NCBI GenBank assembly: GCA_025517465.1
Contig: JAOPKE010000006.1
Coordinates: 1-64,000 of the forward strand
Direction: 5' to 3'
Source: Halobacteria archaeon HArc-gm2
GTDB taxonomy: Archaea; Halobacteriota; Halobacteria; Halobacteriales; Haloarculaceae
Length of the DNA: 64,000 nucleotides
Shown: positions 8,714 through 17,411 of the stretch, one piece after another
Layout of the letters: each line of letters starts with the position of its first letter
Numbering within the stretch: position 1 is the stretch's first letter
The notes under the pieces: model-generated
The model's database searches: none
Told to the model about the DNA's origin: nothing
What the model saw: the letters and a program-made list of their open reading frames with translations, nothing else
Made by a program: the position numbers and the translations under genes

Positions 8714-9100
8714 TCAGTAGTCGCTACCGACGTGGCGCTCGATGGTCCCCACGTTGCGCACGTTCACCTTCAGGAACGCGTCGACGACGGTCCCCAGAAC
8801 CGGGACGGACCCGACGGTGAAGTCCAGTGCCACGTAGGCGACCATCTTGGCGAGCGCCAGCCTGGACACGCCGAGTCGCAGGCCGACGAACACGATGTAC
8901 AGCGAGGCGACGGCGGCGACGGAGTCGCCGGCGATCGGGAGGATCCCCAGGATGGGATCGAGACCGACCTTGAACCCTGTCCCGGGCACCGTAATCGACT
9001 CGTCGAGGACGGTGCCGACCACGCGGGCGCGCTCAAGCGCTGCCGGTTCGGCGGCCGCCGTCTCGGCGGTGTCCGTCGCAGGCTGGGACGTCTGGGCCAT
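8714..9100 (-). CDS. DUF4112 family membrane protein
   Basis: 128 residues from the ATG at 9100. The typical DUF4112 core is present: ITVPGTGFKVGLDPILG, then IAGDSVAAVASLYIV and ALDFTVGSVPVLGTVVDA. It is predicted to have two or three membrane segments. The N-terminal ~30 residues are Ala/Thr-rich and probably cytoplasmic. Function unknown in all lineages. It is encoded between the AI-2E-type gene and the Bat-type regulator on the same strand, with gaps of 76 and 46 bp, so co-transcription is possible. Confidence 0.85.
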   Translation of the reverse strand: MAQTSQPATDTAETAAAEPAALERARVVGTVLDESITVPGTGFKVGLDPILGILPIAGDSVAAVASLYIVFVGLRLGVSRLALAKMVAYVALDFTVGSVPVLGTVVDAFLKVNVRNVGTIERHVGSDY

Positions 9101-9146
9101 AGCCACGATTGGGACTGGACGCTGATAGAGGTTTATCGTTTGACCG

Positions 9147-9848
9147 CTAGCTGTCCATCTTGTGGCTCATCCGCGGCGCGACCGCCCGGTCGGGGCGCTG
9201 GAGTTTGCGGTACAGCATGTTGGCGATGACCGTCTGGTGGCCCCGGCGGAGCCGCTCCGAGAGGGCCTGGTGGGAGACGTCGAAGGACTCGGCCAGTTCC
9301 TCCTGGTTGATGCGCCGCGGGACGTCGTAGTAGCCCGCCTCGTAGGCGTGGGAGATAGCCTGGTACTGTTCCTCGGTCAGTCGGATCCCGTCCTGCTGGT
9401 AGGAGTCGGACATGTCGCAGATCCGTTCGAGGGTGACGTCGATCCCGTACTCCTCGCAGAAGTCGTACACCGTCGACACGGAGTCGTGGTCGGGGAAGAA
9501 TATCTGGAGGCGCCAGGTTCCCTCGCGGGCGTGGGCGTCGAGTATCGTCGCGTCCTCCTCGCTGACGATGGAGACGAGCACCCGAATGCGGGCCTGCCAG
9601 TCCACCTGGACCAGGCTCTCGTCCTCGAACTCGGCGAGGACGTCGACGTCGCCGACGGTGGGGTCGTCCTCGAGCGCCGCCGTGAGTTCCTCGTCGTCCG
9701 CTGGCTGGGCCCACAGGAACGGCATCACGCTGTCGCCACCGTGCGCGACGAGTCGGACCATCCGGAATTCAGCGTCGGGAAGCGCCCGCAGGGTCTCCGA
9801 CAGGGCGAACTGCTCGGCCGGCACGTGCGCCTCGACGATAGTACTCAT
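9147..9848 (-). CDS. Bat-type HTH_10 transcriptional regulator
   Basis: 233 residues from MSTIVEA; a TTG at 9866 is less likely. The N-terminal half is a bacterio-opsin-activator-type input domain. The C-terminal ~55 residues form the HTH_10 helix-turn-helix, with AYEAGYYDVPRR followed by LAESFDVSHQALSERLRRG. Such proteins are haloarchaeal regulators of energy, light or oxygen responses. A close paralog at 25118-25786 shares the start MSTIVEA and the whole architecture. Target genes cannot be read from the sequence. Confidence 0.88.
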   Translation of the reverse strand: MSTIVEAHVPAEQFALSETLRALPDAEFRMVRLVAHGGDSVMPFLWAQPADDEELTAALEDDPTVGDVDVLAEFEDESLVQVDWQARIRVLVSIVSEEDATILDAHAREGTWRLQIFFPDHDSVSTVYDFCEEYGIDVTLERICDMSDSYQQDGIRLTEEQYQAISHAYEAGYYDVPRRINQEELAESFDVSHQALSERLRRGHQTVIANMLYRKLQRPDRAVAPRMSHKMDS

Positions 9849-9970
9849 TGACAGTTTACTTTGCAAGGACCGGGTATATGCGTACGCCCTAGCTCTTTAG
9901 GATAGCGTCGTGCACTCGCAAGCCGCCCGGAATCGACCGACGGCGCCGTGATAGCTGGCAACTACCTGGG

Positions 9971-10168
9971 ATGGGCTTCATCGCGGAAGCCGCAGCTCAC
10001 GACGGCGACTCCGGCGGGCCCTGTTACAGGGTTCGGAATGGAAGTGGGGCGTACATCGCCGGGATCAGCGTTCAGATTCAGACGCTTGTAGAAGTTGACT
10101 GTCCATACCACAGTGTGGAAGCAATGGACATAAGTTACGGCGAGGATCACCTTAACGTAATTATTTAG
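9971..10168 (+). pseudogene. C-terminal remnant of a chymotrypsin-like serine protease
   Basis: An open frame of 65 codons from the ATG at 9971 contains HDGDSGGPCYRV and AYIAGISVQ, the catalytic-serine block and following strand of S1-type proteases. The His and Asp parts of the triad and the whole N-terminal barrel are missing; upstream reading gives no protease-like sequence. It cannot be an active protease alone. It ends 5 bp before the next gene, suggesting that the intact ancestor was co-transcribed with that gene. Confidence 0.55.
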
Positions 10169-10173
10169 TTCGG

Positions 10174-10599
10174 ATGCGTAATCGACGACTCGCGGTTGGT
10201 ATAGCGTTCGTCATCATTGCCGTCGGTAGCCTCACGGTCGCAGGCCTCGGTTTGCACAAGGGACCGTTACAGGGCGAGACGTATCCAGAAGGGACGTATC
10301 ACGTGACACAGGTCCCGCAATCGGAGGTCCTCGAAGAGATGAACTCGTCGTCGACCGAGACAGTAACGGTCCTGCAGTGGAGGGCGATCAACGAGACGCG
10401 GGACTCGACGCTTCTGGGGACACTACTGAAGCGCGCCTCAGTGAACGAAACGACCCGTATCGAGACGACGTCGGAACAGACGCGAGCCATCACGCAGACG
10501 CTCGATCCGTTCCTACCGGCGGGAGACGACGTGTCCGTCGTCCTGTTCGTCGAGTACGAGGGCACGATCTACCGGATCACCGGTGGGTTGGATATCTGA
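10174..10599 (+). CDS. Small membrane-anchored exported protein
   Basis: 141 residues. An N-terminal membrane segment (about 7-26) is preceded by MRNRR and followed by a polar, Thr-rich ectodomain ending in a short strand-rich block (SVVLFVEYEGTIYRITGGL). I recognise no family. It lies 5 bp after the protease remnant and inside a decayed patch, so it may have lost its functional partner. GC is slightly lower than in neighbouring genes. Confidence 0.55.
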   Translation: MRNRRLAVGIAFVIIAVGSLTVAGLGLHKGPLQGETYPEGTYHVTQVPQSEVLEEMNSSSTETVTVLQWRAINETRDSTLLGTLLKRASVNETTRIETTSEQTRAITQTLDPFLPAGDDVSVVLFVEYEGTIYRITGGLDI

Positions 10600-10718
10600 A
10601 CGGGCCAGTTGATTCCTTCAGATCGTTCGTATTCAACCACGATTGTAGGGGGGACAGCCGCGACGTGCTGATAGATAGTGAACTCCGTTGAGATGTGGAT
10701 TCAGTGACTGCAGAATAG

Positions 10719-11060
10719 TACCTACGCGAACGACCCCCCGAACTCGCCGACAACGGGCTGGTTCGCCGCGTGGGCGAAGACGCCTCTGTCATCACGGCCC
10801 GCGGCGAGCGGAGCGTCGTCGCGCCGAGGGACGGGTCAGCGGACGAGCGGATATACACTCCCGGGGCGGTCGAACAGCGCATCCAGTCCTTCGACCTCTG
10901 TCCCCGCCGGGAAGAGGCCGTCCGGAACGCCTTGACCTTTCTCCAGTACTGGGGCGCGGTGACCCGTGGCGCCGTGACATCTTGCGACTATACTGGAAAC
11001 TACCTGGGAGGCGATTCTGGAATTTCCGGCCTGCTTAACACCGAAACCCGTGTGAAGAGT
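10719..11060 (+). pseudogene. 5'-truncated PhiH1-repressor-like remnant
   Basis: The frame opens just after a TAG at 10716-10718 and reads ELADNGLVRRVGED, then ARGERSVVAPRDG and a helical stretch (REEAVRNALTFLQYWGAV). It resembles the recognition and wing part of the intact gene at 7069-7380 but has no start codon or N-terminal helices. Similarity fades before the stop of the SMC-like gene. Probably a gene fragment. Confidence 0.45.
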
Positions 11061-11073
11061 CAGCGAACTTACC

Positions 11074-13023
11074 CTAGGCGAGGGCCTCGTCCATCACGAC
11101 CCGCTCGTAGTCGTCGTCGAGCGCCTGGGCGTCCTCGGGCAGTAGCGCGACGACGAGGAACGGGGCGTAGTCGGCGAAGTACTCGACCAGCGCCGCGATG
11201 CGGTCGGCATCGATAGCCTCCAGCGAGTCCAGCACCATCACCGGCACCGACTCGTGGACGTCGTGGACCAGGTAGCCCGCCAGCGCGACGACTAGCCCGA
11301 TGACCTCGCGCTCGGACTCCGAGAGGTGGTCAACGGTGTCCTCGTACACCGCGCCGTCCTCGGCGGACCGGACGACGTGCAGGGAGAACGTGCTGTCCGA
11401 CCCCGAGCCGCGCCCGCTCTCGGCGGCTTTCCGCTCGATCCAGACGCGCTCGACGTTCTCGTAGCCGAGGCGGTCGAGCACGGTCTCCATGTGGTCGTTG
11501 AACGTCTCGATTGCCGACCGCTCGAGGTTCTCGATCCGGTTCCGCAGCGAGGTCAGCTCCTCACGCAACTGCTCGCGCTCGCTCTCCAGTTCCTCGCGTT
11601 CGTCGTCGAGTGCCTCGATCGTCTCGATCTCCGACTCCAGCGAGTCGAGTTTCTCCTCCAGCTGGCCGCGCTCGTACTCCAGTTCGGAGCGCCGTTCGTA
11701 CCGGTCGAGCAGTTCGCTGTCGCGGAGACTCTCGGACTCGCTGGCCTCGTCTTCGAGGGCCGAGATCTGCGCCTGGAGGTCGTCCTCGCGGGCCGACAGC
11801 TCCTCGATGCGGGCCTCGCGCTCGTCGAGCTCTCCGTCTATCTCCTCGACCTTCGCTTCGAGGGACTCCTCCTCGTCGACGGCGTCCTGCAGGTCCGACA
11901 GCGTCGCGCGCGTCTCGTCGATCCGCTTCCGAAGTTCGTTTCGCTCGCTGCGGTGGTCCTCCACGACGTCGCGCAGGCCGTCGAGTCGCTCCTCGACCTC
12001 GCCCCGGTCGACCGTCGTCCCGCAGGTCCAGCACTCGATCTGTCCCGAGCTGGGGTCGAGTTCGTCGACCACGCCACTGCCGTCCGCGTCGGCGCCGTCC
12101 TCGCCGACCCCTGACAGCGCGGCCGCGCCGTCGTCGACGAGCCGCTCGTTGAACTCGACGATGGAGACCAGGTCGTTGACGGTGTTCTCCAGCCCGCGCC
12201 GGCGCCGCTGGAGTCGTTCGAGTTCGTCCTGCGTCGCTTCCAGTTCCGCCTCGGGGACGGACAGGTCGTCCAGTCGCTCGCGGGTCTCTTCGCGCTCGGT
12301 CTCCAGGGACTCGACCGCGCTGCGCTGGGTATCGAGCTGGTTCCTGACCGACTCGTAGGCCTCGCGCGTCTCGGTGAGCTCCTCGACGACGGCCTCCGCC
12401 TCCTCGGCGGTCTCGGCGTCGGCCTCGAACTCGGCGACGGCCTCGCGCACGTCCGCAAGTTCGGACTCCACGTCGGCCAGGTCGTCTTCGGCAGCCACGC
12501 GGCGTTCCTTCAGCGCCGCCAGGTTCGACCGGCGCCGTTCGATCTCGTCGAGGCGGTCCTCGATCTCGCGGAGTTCCCGCTGGGTCGACTCGACCTCGGC
12601 GGTGATCGCCTCGGTGTCGACCGGCTCCATGATGATCTCCCGCAGTGCGTCTCCGTCGCCGCGCTCGACGGCGCGGCGGGCGGGGTTGACCTCCAGGAGG
12701 CTGCTGAACAGGTCGACGAGCGACGCGTCGTCGGCGTAGGGGTCGCCGCTGACGAGGACGCCGTCGCCGTCACGGCGGAAGCGGCGGTCGTAGGTCTCCT
12801 CGCCGACGGCGAGTTCGACCTCGCCCGACTCGGCGTCGCTCTTGAGTTCGCCGTACGACCCGCCCAGTCCCGCGGTAACCGCCTGGAGCAGGGACGTCCG
12901 GTTCGTGGCGTTCCGTCCCGTGAGCACCGTCACGCCCGGCTCGAACGTCAGTTCGCGTGAATCGATCCCACCCAGGTTCTCGACGGCGACCCGCAGCGGC
13001 TCCGATTCGGCGTTAGCTACCAT
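11074..13023 (-). CDS. Archaea-specific SMC-like ATPase (Sph-type), partner of RdfA
   Basis: 649 residues with an SMC/Rad50 layout. The N-terminal nucleotide-binding part carries VTVLTGRNATNRTSLL (about 29-44). Long coiled coils flank a single CxxC hook (CWTCGT, about 331-336). The C-terminal part has a signature-like LSESEREVIGL and a Walker B-like VPVMVLDSLEAID. The P-loop lacks the usual GKS/T lysine; Arg-Thr-Ser occupies that place. In Haloferax volcanii the SMC-like Sph3 is encoded beside rdfA and acts in cell-shape control (from memory). A TATA-like TATAAAT lies near 13059-13065. It probably acts with the next gene. Confidence 0.85.
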   Translation of the reverse strand: MVANAESEPLRVAVENLGGIDSRELTFEPGVTVLTGRNATNRTSLLQAVTAGLGGSYGELKSDAESGEVELAVGEETYDRRFRRDGDGVLVSGDPYADDASLVDLFSSLLEVNPARRAVERGDGDALREIIMEPVDTEAITAEVESTQRELREIEDRLDEIERRRSNLAALKERRVAAEDDLADVESELADVREAVAEFEADAETAEEAEAVVEELTETREAYESVRNQLDTQRSAVESLETEREETRERLDDLSVPEAELEATQDELERLQRRRRGLENTVNDLVSIVEFNERLVDDGAAALSGVGEDGADADGSGVVDELDPSSGQIECWTCGTTVDRGEVEERLDGLRDVVEDHRSERNELRKRIDETRATLSDLQDAVDEEESLEAKVEEIDGELDEREARIEELSAREDDLQAQISALEDEASESESLRDSELLDRYERRSELEYERGQLEEKLDSLESEIETIEALDDEREELESEREQLREELTSLRNRIENLERSAIETFNDHMETVLDRLGYENVERVWIERKAAESGRGSGSDSTFSLHVVRSAEDGAVYEDTVDHLSESEREVIGLVVALAGYLVHDVHESVPVMVLDSLEAIDADRIAALVEYFADYAPFLVVALLPEDAQALDDDYERVVMDEALA

Positions 13024-13173
13024 TCATCCAACACTCGGTCAGGAGTTCGTCACATCTCCATTTATACCTTGCCAGTTATCCACGACCGAAGTCGCGACTG
13101 CCTCCTCGTTCTCTCCATGACGACCGCGAGGACGATAGCGTCGGCTTACTCCGCTGCTCGCCCGTCGCCGCCG

Positions 13174-13785
13174 TCAGTCGCCGCAGTCGCAGCCACCGCG
13201 GTCGACGAACCGGTCGACGGGGTAGGAGGCGCCACAGTCCGAACAGTCGATCCGGACGACGTGGGAGACGTCGACGTCGCCGGCAGCGACCTCCTCCGCC
13301 GCGGCGAGTCGCTGGACCGTCCGCTCGACGATGCCCTCGCTGCGCGAGCGGGCCCACTCGATGGTCCCCCGGGCGTCGTCGACGGAGAGCCGGCTCTCGC
13401 GGGCGGTCTCGACGTCGAGACAGTCCCTGAGGTGGCTCCGAACGGTCTGGTAGGAGACGAACGCCGCCTCCACTGCACCGACGTCGACGCCGGCGTGTTC
13501 GAGACGCTCGCGGACCTCCGTCCGCTTCCCGACGCTGACGTCGTCGCCGGTCAGCGCGTCGTAGATGCCGTCGACGTCGCCGATGACGTCGGCGCCGGCC
13601 TCGCGCAGCGCGGCGTCGAGCAGCGACCGGTTCACGAACCGTTCGAGGTCCCGGAGGCTGTCGCCGTCGGCCCGCCGCTGGCGGACCGTCGCGTGCAGGT
13701 CCTCGAGCCCGTAGGCCGCGAGGTTCCGTCCGAGCTTGCACGAACAGGGCTCGACGGCGGCGTCGACCGGTTCGCTCTCGTTCAT
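13174..13785 (-). CDS. rdfA: Rod-determining factor RdfA
   Basis: 203 residues. The N-terminus has CSCKLGRNLAAYGL followed by a conserved helical region (SLRDLERFVNRSLLDAALREA). The C-terminus is a small zinc-ribbon-like block with CSDCGASY and CDCGD. This matches the haloarchaeal RdfA family, which promotes rod morphology in Haloferax volcanii. The gene lies directly upstream of an SMC-like gene on the same strand, the conserved arrangement. A TATA-like element about 24 nt upstream of the ATG (near 13810) fits a leaderless transcript. Role by family; mechanism not established. Confidence 0.85.
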   Translation of the reverse strand: MNESEPVDAAVEPCSCKLGRNLAAYGLEDLHATVRQRRADGDSLRDLERFVNRSLLDAALREAGADVIGDVDGIYDALTGDDVSVGKRTEVRERLEHAGVDVGAVEAAFVSYQTVRSHLRDCLDVETARESRLSVDDARGTIEWARSRSEGIVERTVQRLAAAEEVAAGDVDVSHVVRIDCSDCGASYPVDRFVDRGGCDCGD

Positions 13786-14060
13786 ACCGCGGGCTAGGGC
13801 CGCCCGGCCTATAAGTTTAACACGAAGTTATCGCCCGGTAACCTCTCTCTGACCGGTGGATCCCGCCGTGACTGCGAGGTTTCCCCGTGACCGCGGGAAG
13901 GTCCCGCCGTGACTGCGAGATTCTCCCGTGACCACTGGGCGTCTCTGCGGTTCGACAGGGGGCACCAGAACGTGCAACTCGGAAGAACTCGATAGAGGCG
14001 GACTCCACGCCCGTGCTATCGCCAGCCGGATCGAAGTCGGTCGGCCGGCCGTCCGGTACG

Positions 14061-15359
14061 CTACCACCCCTGGTCGCGGCGCTCTCGTCCAGACTGCTGA
14101 CCTCCCCGCTTTCGGTCGGACTGCCGGTCGTTCTGTCGGAATCGCGGGTCGGGCTGCTGGAACTGCTGGTCGCTCCGACGGGGCCGGGGCTGTCCGTGGT
14201 GGGACCCCTGCTGGCCGGTGTCGTGCTGACGCTGGCCAGATTGCGGGTTCTGGCTCGACTGCTGGGGCTGGAACTCTCGATCTGTCGGTCCAGTCCGCTG
14301 CTGCTCTGTGGATTGTGACGTGTACCGGAACGAGTACTGGGGACGGGCTGCCTGGTTTTCCTGGCCCCAACGCTGGGGCTGCTGTGGCTGGCCCTGGAAC
14401 GGCTGCCGGGGCGACTCGCCGCGTTGCTGTGGCGGCTGGCCGGGCTGCTGGGACGACTGGCTGGGCTGCTGGGGCGACTGGCTGGACTGCTGTGGCGGCT
14501 GTCCGGGCGGCTGGCGCTGCGAACGCTGTTGGGTCTGCCGGGGTTGCCCGGACTGGCCGTGGGACTGGGGCTGTGACTGCCAGGTTTGGGGCTGTGATTG
14601 CGACGGCTGGGACTGTGGCTGTGATTGCTGGGGCTGTGTCCGGGACCGCTCGGGCTGTGGCTGCGCTCCTCGCGGCTGGTTCTGCCGGCCGGGCTGGTGC
14701 GACTGCCAGCCAGGCTGGTGAGACTGCTGGGACGGGGGCTGCCCCTGTGGCTGCTGGCTCTGCTGCCGGGCTCGCTGTGGTCGAGCCTGGGAGTGGGGCT
14801 GTTGCTGGGCCGTCGGTTGTGGTTGCGATTGCGCTCGCCGTCCCCTGACGGCAGGTTGATCCTGCTGGTATTGCACTCCCTGTTGCCGTTGCCGGGGCGC
14901 CCGTTGATCTTGCTGACTCTGCTGGGGCTGGAAACCGGGATCTGACGGTCGGCGCTGCTGCGGGCGCTGGTTCGACTGTGACCCGTGGCCCTGGTTGGGG
15001 TGCTGGCCGCGGCCCGACTGGGCGGACTGCTGGCCCCGGTCGAAGTGAACTGGCTGCTGGCCCTGGTCGAAGTGGTCCGACTGGTGGATCTGGTCCCCTC
15101 GACCCGTTCGGACGCCGCGACGGTGGTCGGCATCCCGCGTTCCCGCGTCGTCAGTCTCGTCGGTCTCCTCGGCCCGGTCCTCACCGTCGATCCGTCCCTC
15201 GCGTTCCGATTTCGGGACGAACTGGCCGGTCTCGGGGTCACGCGGCGGCAGCCCCCCGCGCTGCTCCCCCTGGGACGCCTCCTCCCGCTGGTCGTCGTCA
15301 CGGTGCTGGTCGCCACTGCGGCCCGTCTCGTCGCCCTCGGTGGAGTCGTCTGAGCTCAT
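14061..15359 (-). CDS. Gln/Pro/Arg-rich low-complexity protein with RDPETGQF motif
   Basis: 432 residues from MSSDDSTEGDE; upstream in-frame codons lack a good start. The first ~110 residues are acidic and carry RDPETGQFVPKSEREG. The rest is a long Gln-rich segment with Pro, Ser, Arg and His, using mixed CAG/CAA codons. The same RDPETG-F-P motif occurs in the Q-rich protein at 48429-49394. No folded domain is evident; intrinsic disorder and self-association are plausible. Haloarchaeal proteins this neutral and Gln-rich are unusual. Function unknown. Confidence 0.75.
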   Translation of the reverse strand: MSSDDSTEGDETGRSGDQHRDDDQREEASQGEQRGGLPPRDPETGQFVPKSEREGRIDGEDRAEETDETDDAGTRDADHRRGVRTGRGDQIHQSDHFDQGQQPVHFDRGQQSAQSGRGQHPNQGHGSQSNQRPQQRRPSDPGFQPQQSQQDQRAPRQRQQGVQYQQDQPAVRGRRAQSQPQPTAQQQPHSQARPQRARQQSQQPQGQPPSQQSHQPGWQSHQPGRQNQPRGAQPQPERSRTQPQQSQPQSQPSQSQPQTWQSQPQSHGQSGQPRQTQQRSQRQPPGQPPQQSSQSPQQPSQSSQQPGQPPQQRGESPRQPFQGQPQQPQRWGQENQAARPQYSFRYTSQSTEQQRTGPTDREFQPQQSSQNPQSGQRQHDTGQQGSHHGQPRPRRSDQQFQQPDPRFRQNDRQSDRKRGGQQSGRERRDQGW

Positions 15360-15500
15360 GCGGATCCGCCAGCCACACGCGTGCTGACAGTTGACAGTGC
15401 CGGCCGCGTCTATTAAACGGGGGTGATGGTTCCGGGGTTTCAACGCGCCCGACCCGCGTAAGCGGGAGTTACCGGCGTCGAGCAGCGCGCCGTTCGTCGG

Positions 15501-15902
15501 TCACTCCGCGTCGAGGTCGTCCGTCTCGAACAGCGTGGCGAACTCGCTGGGGAGGCGATCGCGTGCGTCCTCGAGTTCGGTCCGGACGCCAGCGTCGGCC
15601 AGGGTCGCCATCACGGCGCGGCTGTGTACCACCGCCTCCTCCTCGCTCACCTCGCCGCCCTCCCGCCTGACGACCCGGTCGACGAACTCGGCGACGTCGT
15701 ACTCCTCCGGCGAGTCCGTGCTGCGGCTCGTCATCGCGTCGCTGATCTCCGGCGGGAGCTGTGCGGCCATCTGCTGTGATTCCGCCTTCGAGACGTGCTC
15801 GCCGAGCGTCGTCATGGTCGCGAGCACCGCCCGTTCGGCGGCTCGCTCCGAGTCAAGACCGGCACGGCGTGCTGTCGCGTCGAGGATGTCGTCACGGTCC
15901 AT
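15501..15902 (-). CDS. DUF2267 family protein
   Basis: 133 residues. Start chosen at the ATG at 15902 (MDRDDILDATARRAG) because codons further upstream are basic and unlike the family. The DUF2267 all-helical repeat pattern is visible: AERAVLATMTTLGEHVSKAESQ, then QLPPEI and EFVDRVVRREGG. Members are small, often duplicated, and commonly lie among stress-related genes; biochemical role unknown. It is divergent from the CBS gene, sharing a 144-bp intergenic region that must hold both promoters. Confidence 0.85.
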   Translation of the reverse strand: MDRDDILDATARRAGLDSERAAERAVLATMTTLGEHVSKAESQQMAAQLPPEISDAMTSRSTDSPEEYDVAEFVDRVVRREGGEVSEEEAVVHSRAVMATLADAGVRTELEDARDRLPSEFATLFETDDLDAE

Positions 15903-16046
15903 AGTGTGTCTGCGCCGCGAGGCGCTACGTGGGCTATCGGCCCCACGTCTGTTCAATCTACTGTTACGTCCACCGAGGTCGGACCGGCACCTGAAAGCCT
16001 GGCCATTATGCCGATTGCAGTCCAACCTCGGGCGAGGAGCTCGACG

Positions 16047-17351
16047 ATGGACATAGCAGAGGCTCTCACGACCGAGTACTTCGAGTTCGACCCGTCGACG
16101 GAAGTGTCGAAGTTGATGGGCGCGTTCAAAGAACACGGCTCCAAAGCACTCTTGATCGGGACGGGCGACGATATCGCGGGCGTCGTCACGCGGAAACAGC
16201 TCGTTTCCTCTCACCACAACCCCAACGAGAAGGCCGCGAACCTGATGCGAGACGACGTTCCGCAGGTCGACAGGCGCGACGACATCAGGGAAGTCTCGCG
16301 CCTGATGGTTGAGAGCGACCTGAACCTGCTGCCCGTGTACGATGGCGAGGTCTTCGGGGGCATCGCAACCGCTTCGAGCATCGTCCGGGCCGTCCGGCCC
16401 AACCTGGACGCGCTAGACGTCAACGACGTCTACACGCAGGACCTGGTCTCGGTCGACCCCGACACGACTCTCGGCGAGGTGATCAACACGCTCCGGACCC
16501 ACGGGATCTCCCGCGTTCCCGTCGTCGAAGAGACCAGCGAGGGCGACCGGGCGGCGACGTCCGGGCGGACGAGCGACGGCGCCGAGCGCGAGGAACCGAC
16601 CAGGCGGGAGGCCGTCGGGATGGCCAGCTACTACGACGTCATCGACTTCATCGTCCGCGAGAACCAGCGGATGGAGGGCGGGAGCACCGCCGGGTTCGAC
16701 GGGCACGGCGGCAGCGGGTCGCGGGGCAACTACCGCACCCACACGGGCTACGGCGACCGCGCCGGCGACGAGCACCGCCTGCTCGACCTCCCGGTCGGGA
16801 ACGTCATGAACTCGCCCGTGAAGGTGACCGGGCCGACGACGTCGCTGGGAGACGCCGCCGGCGAGATGCTCGACAACGACTACACCTCGCTCGTCGTCGA
16901 ACTCCCCGAGGAGGGCCCCGACGGCATCCTGACGCTGACCGACGTGTTGCGATCGCTCACCTGGACGCCCGACGAGGCGGAGACGCGCCTCCAGGTGTTC
17001 GGCATGAATCTCCTGACCGACCTCTCCCGGGAGGACGTCGCCGAGATGATCGAGGCGGTCGACGACAAATACGACGAGATGGACGTCATCGAGGCCTACG
17101 TCGTCCTCCAGAACCACCGCGAACGCCAGCGCGGCATGCCGCTCATTCGCGCGACCATCCGGCTGTTCACGAACAAGGGCCGCTTCGCCGGCACTGGCGA
17201 GGAGTACGGCGCCGCGCCGGCGATCAGAGCGGCCCGTGACCGCCTCGAACGCACCGTCCTGGACGACAAGAGCCACACTATCGAGGAACGGCGTTCCCCC
17301 GGCGAGCGCGAGGCGGCCGAGCACCTCGTCAGCTGGTGGCTCGAAGCGTAA
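16047..17351 (+). CDS. Four-CBS-domain protein with hibernation-factor-like C-terminal domain
   Basis: 434 residues from MDIAEALTTEYFEF; an in-frame ATG at 16008 is possible. Four CBS motifs follow one another, near residues 5-55, 60-115, 120-215 (with a variable insert) and 250-310, ending in GILTLTDVLRSLTW. They probably sense adenine nucleotides. The last ~110 residues read as an HPF/S30AE-like fold: LQVFGMNLL, then VIEAYVVLQNH, PLIRATIRLFTNKG, AGTGEEYGAAPAI and a final helix. Energy-sensing control of ribosome dormancy is a reasonable inference; DNA or RNA binding is the alternative. Confidence 0.75.
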   Translation: MDIAEALTTEYFEFDPSTEVSKLMGAFKEHGSKALLIGTGDDIAGVVTRKQLVSSHHNPNEKAANLMRDDVPQVDRRDDIREVSRLMVESDLNLLPVYDGEVFGGIATASSIVRAVRPNLDALDVNDVYTQDLVSVDPDTTLGEVINTLRTHGISRVPVVEETSEGDRAATSGRTSDGAEREEPTRREAVGMASYYDVIDFIVRENQRMEGGSTAGFDGHGGSGSRGNYRTHTGYGDRAGDEHRLLDLPVGNVMNSPVKVTGPTTSLGDAAGEMLDNDYTSLVVELPEEGPDGILTLTDVLRSLTWTPDEAETRLQVFGMNLLTDLSREDVAEMIEAVDDKYDEMDVIEAYVVLQNHRERQRGMPLIRATIRLFTNKGRFAGTGEEYGAAPAIRAARDRLERTVLDDKSHTIEERRSPGEREAAEHLVSWWLEA

Positions 17352-17411
17352 TACGACGTCAGCAAACGCATACACGCGTAGCCAGTCGGCCACCGCATCG
17401 ACGCCAACACC

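Noticed and set aside
13817-15316. 499-codon Ser/Arg/Pro-rich minus-strand frame
   Set aside because: Another frame of the Gln-rich gene region 14061-15359; no acidic bias and no shared RDPETG motif in this frame.
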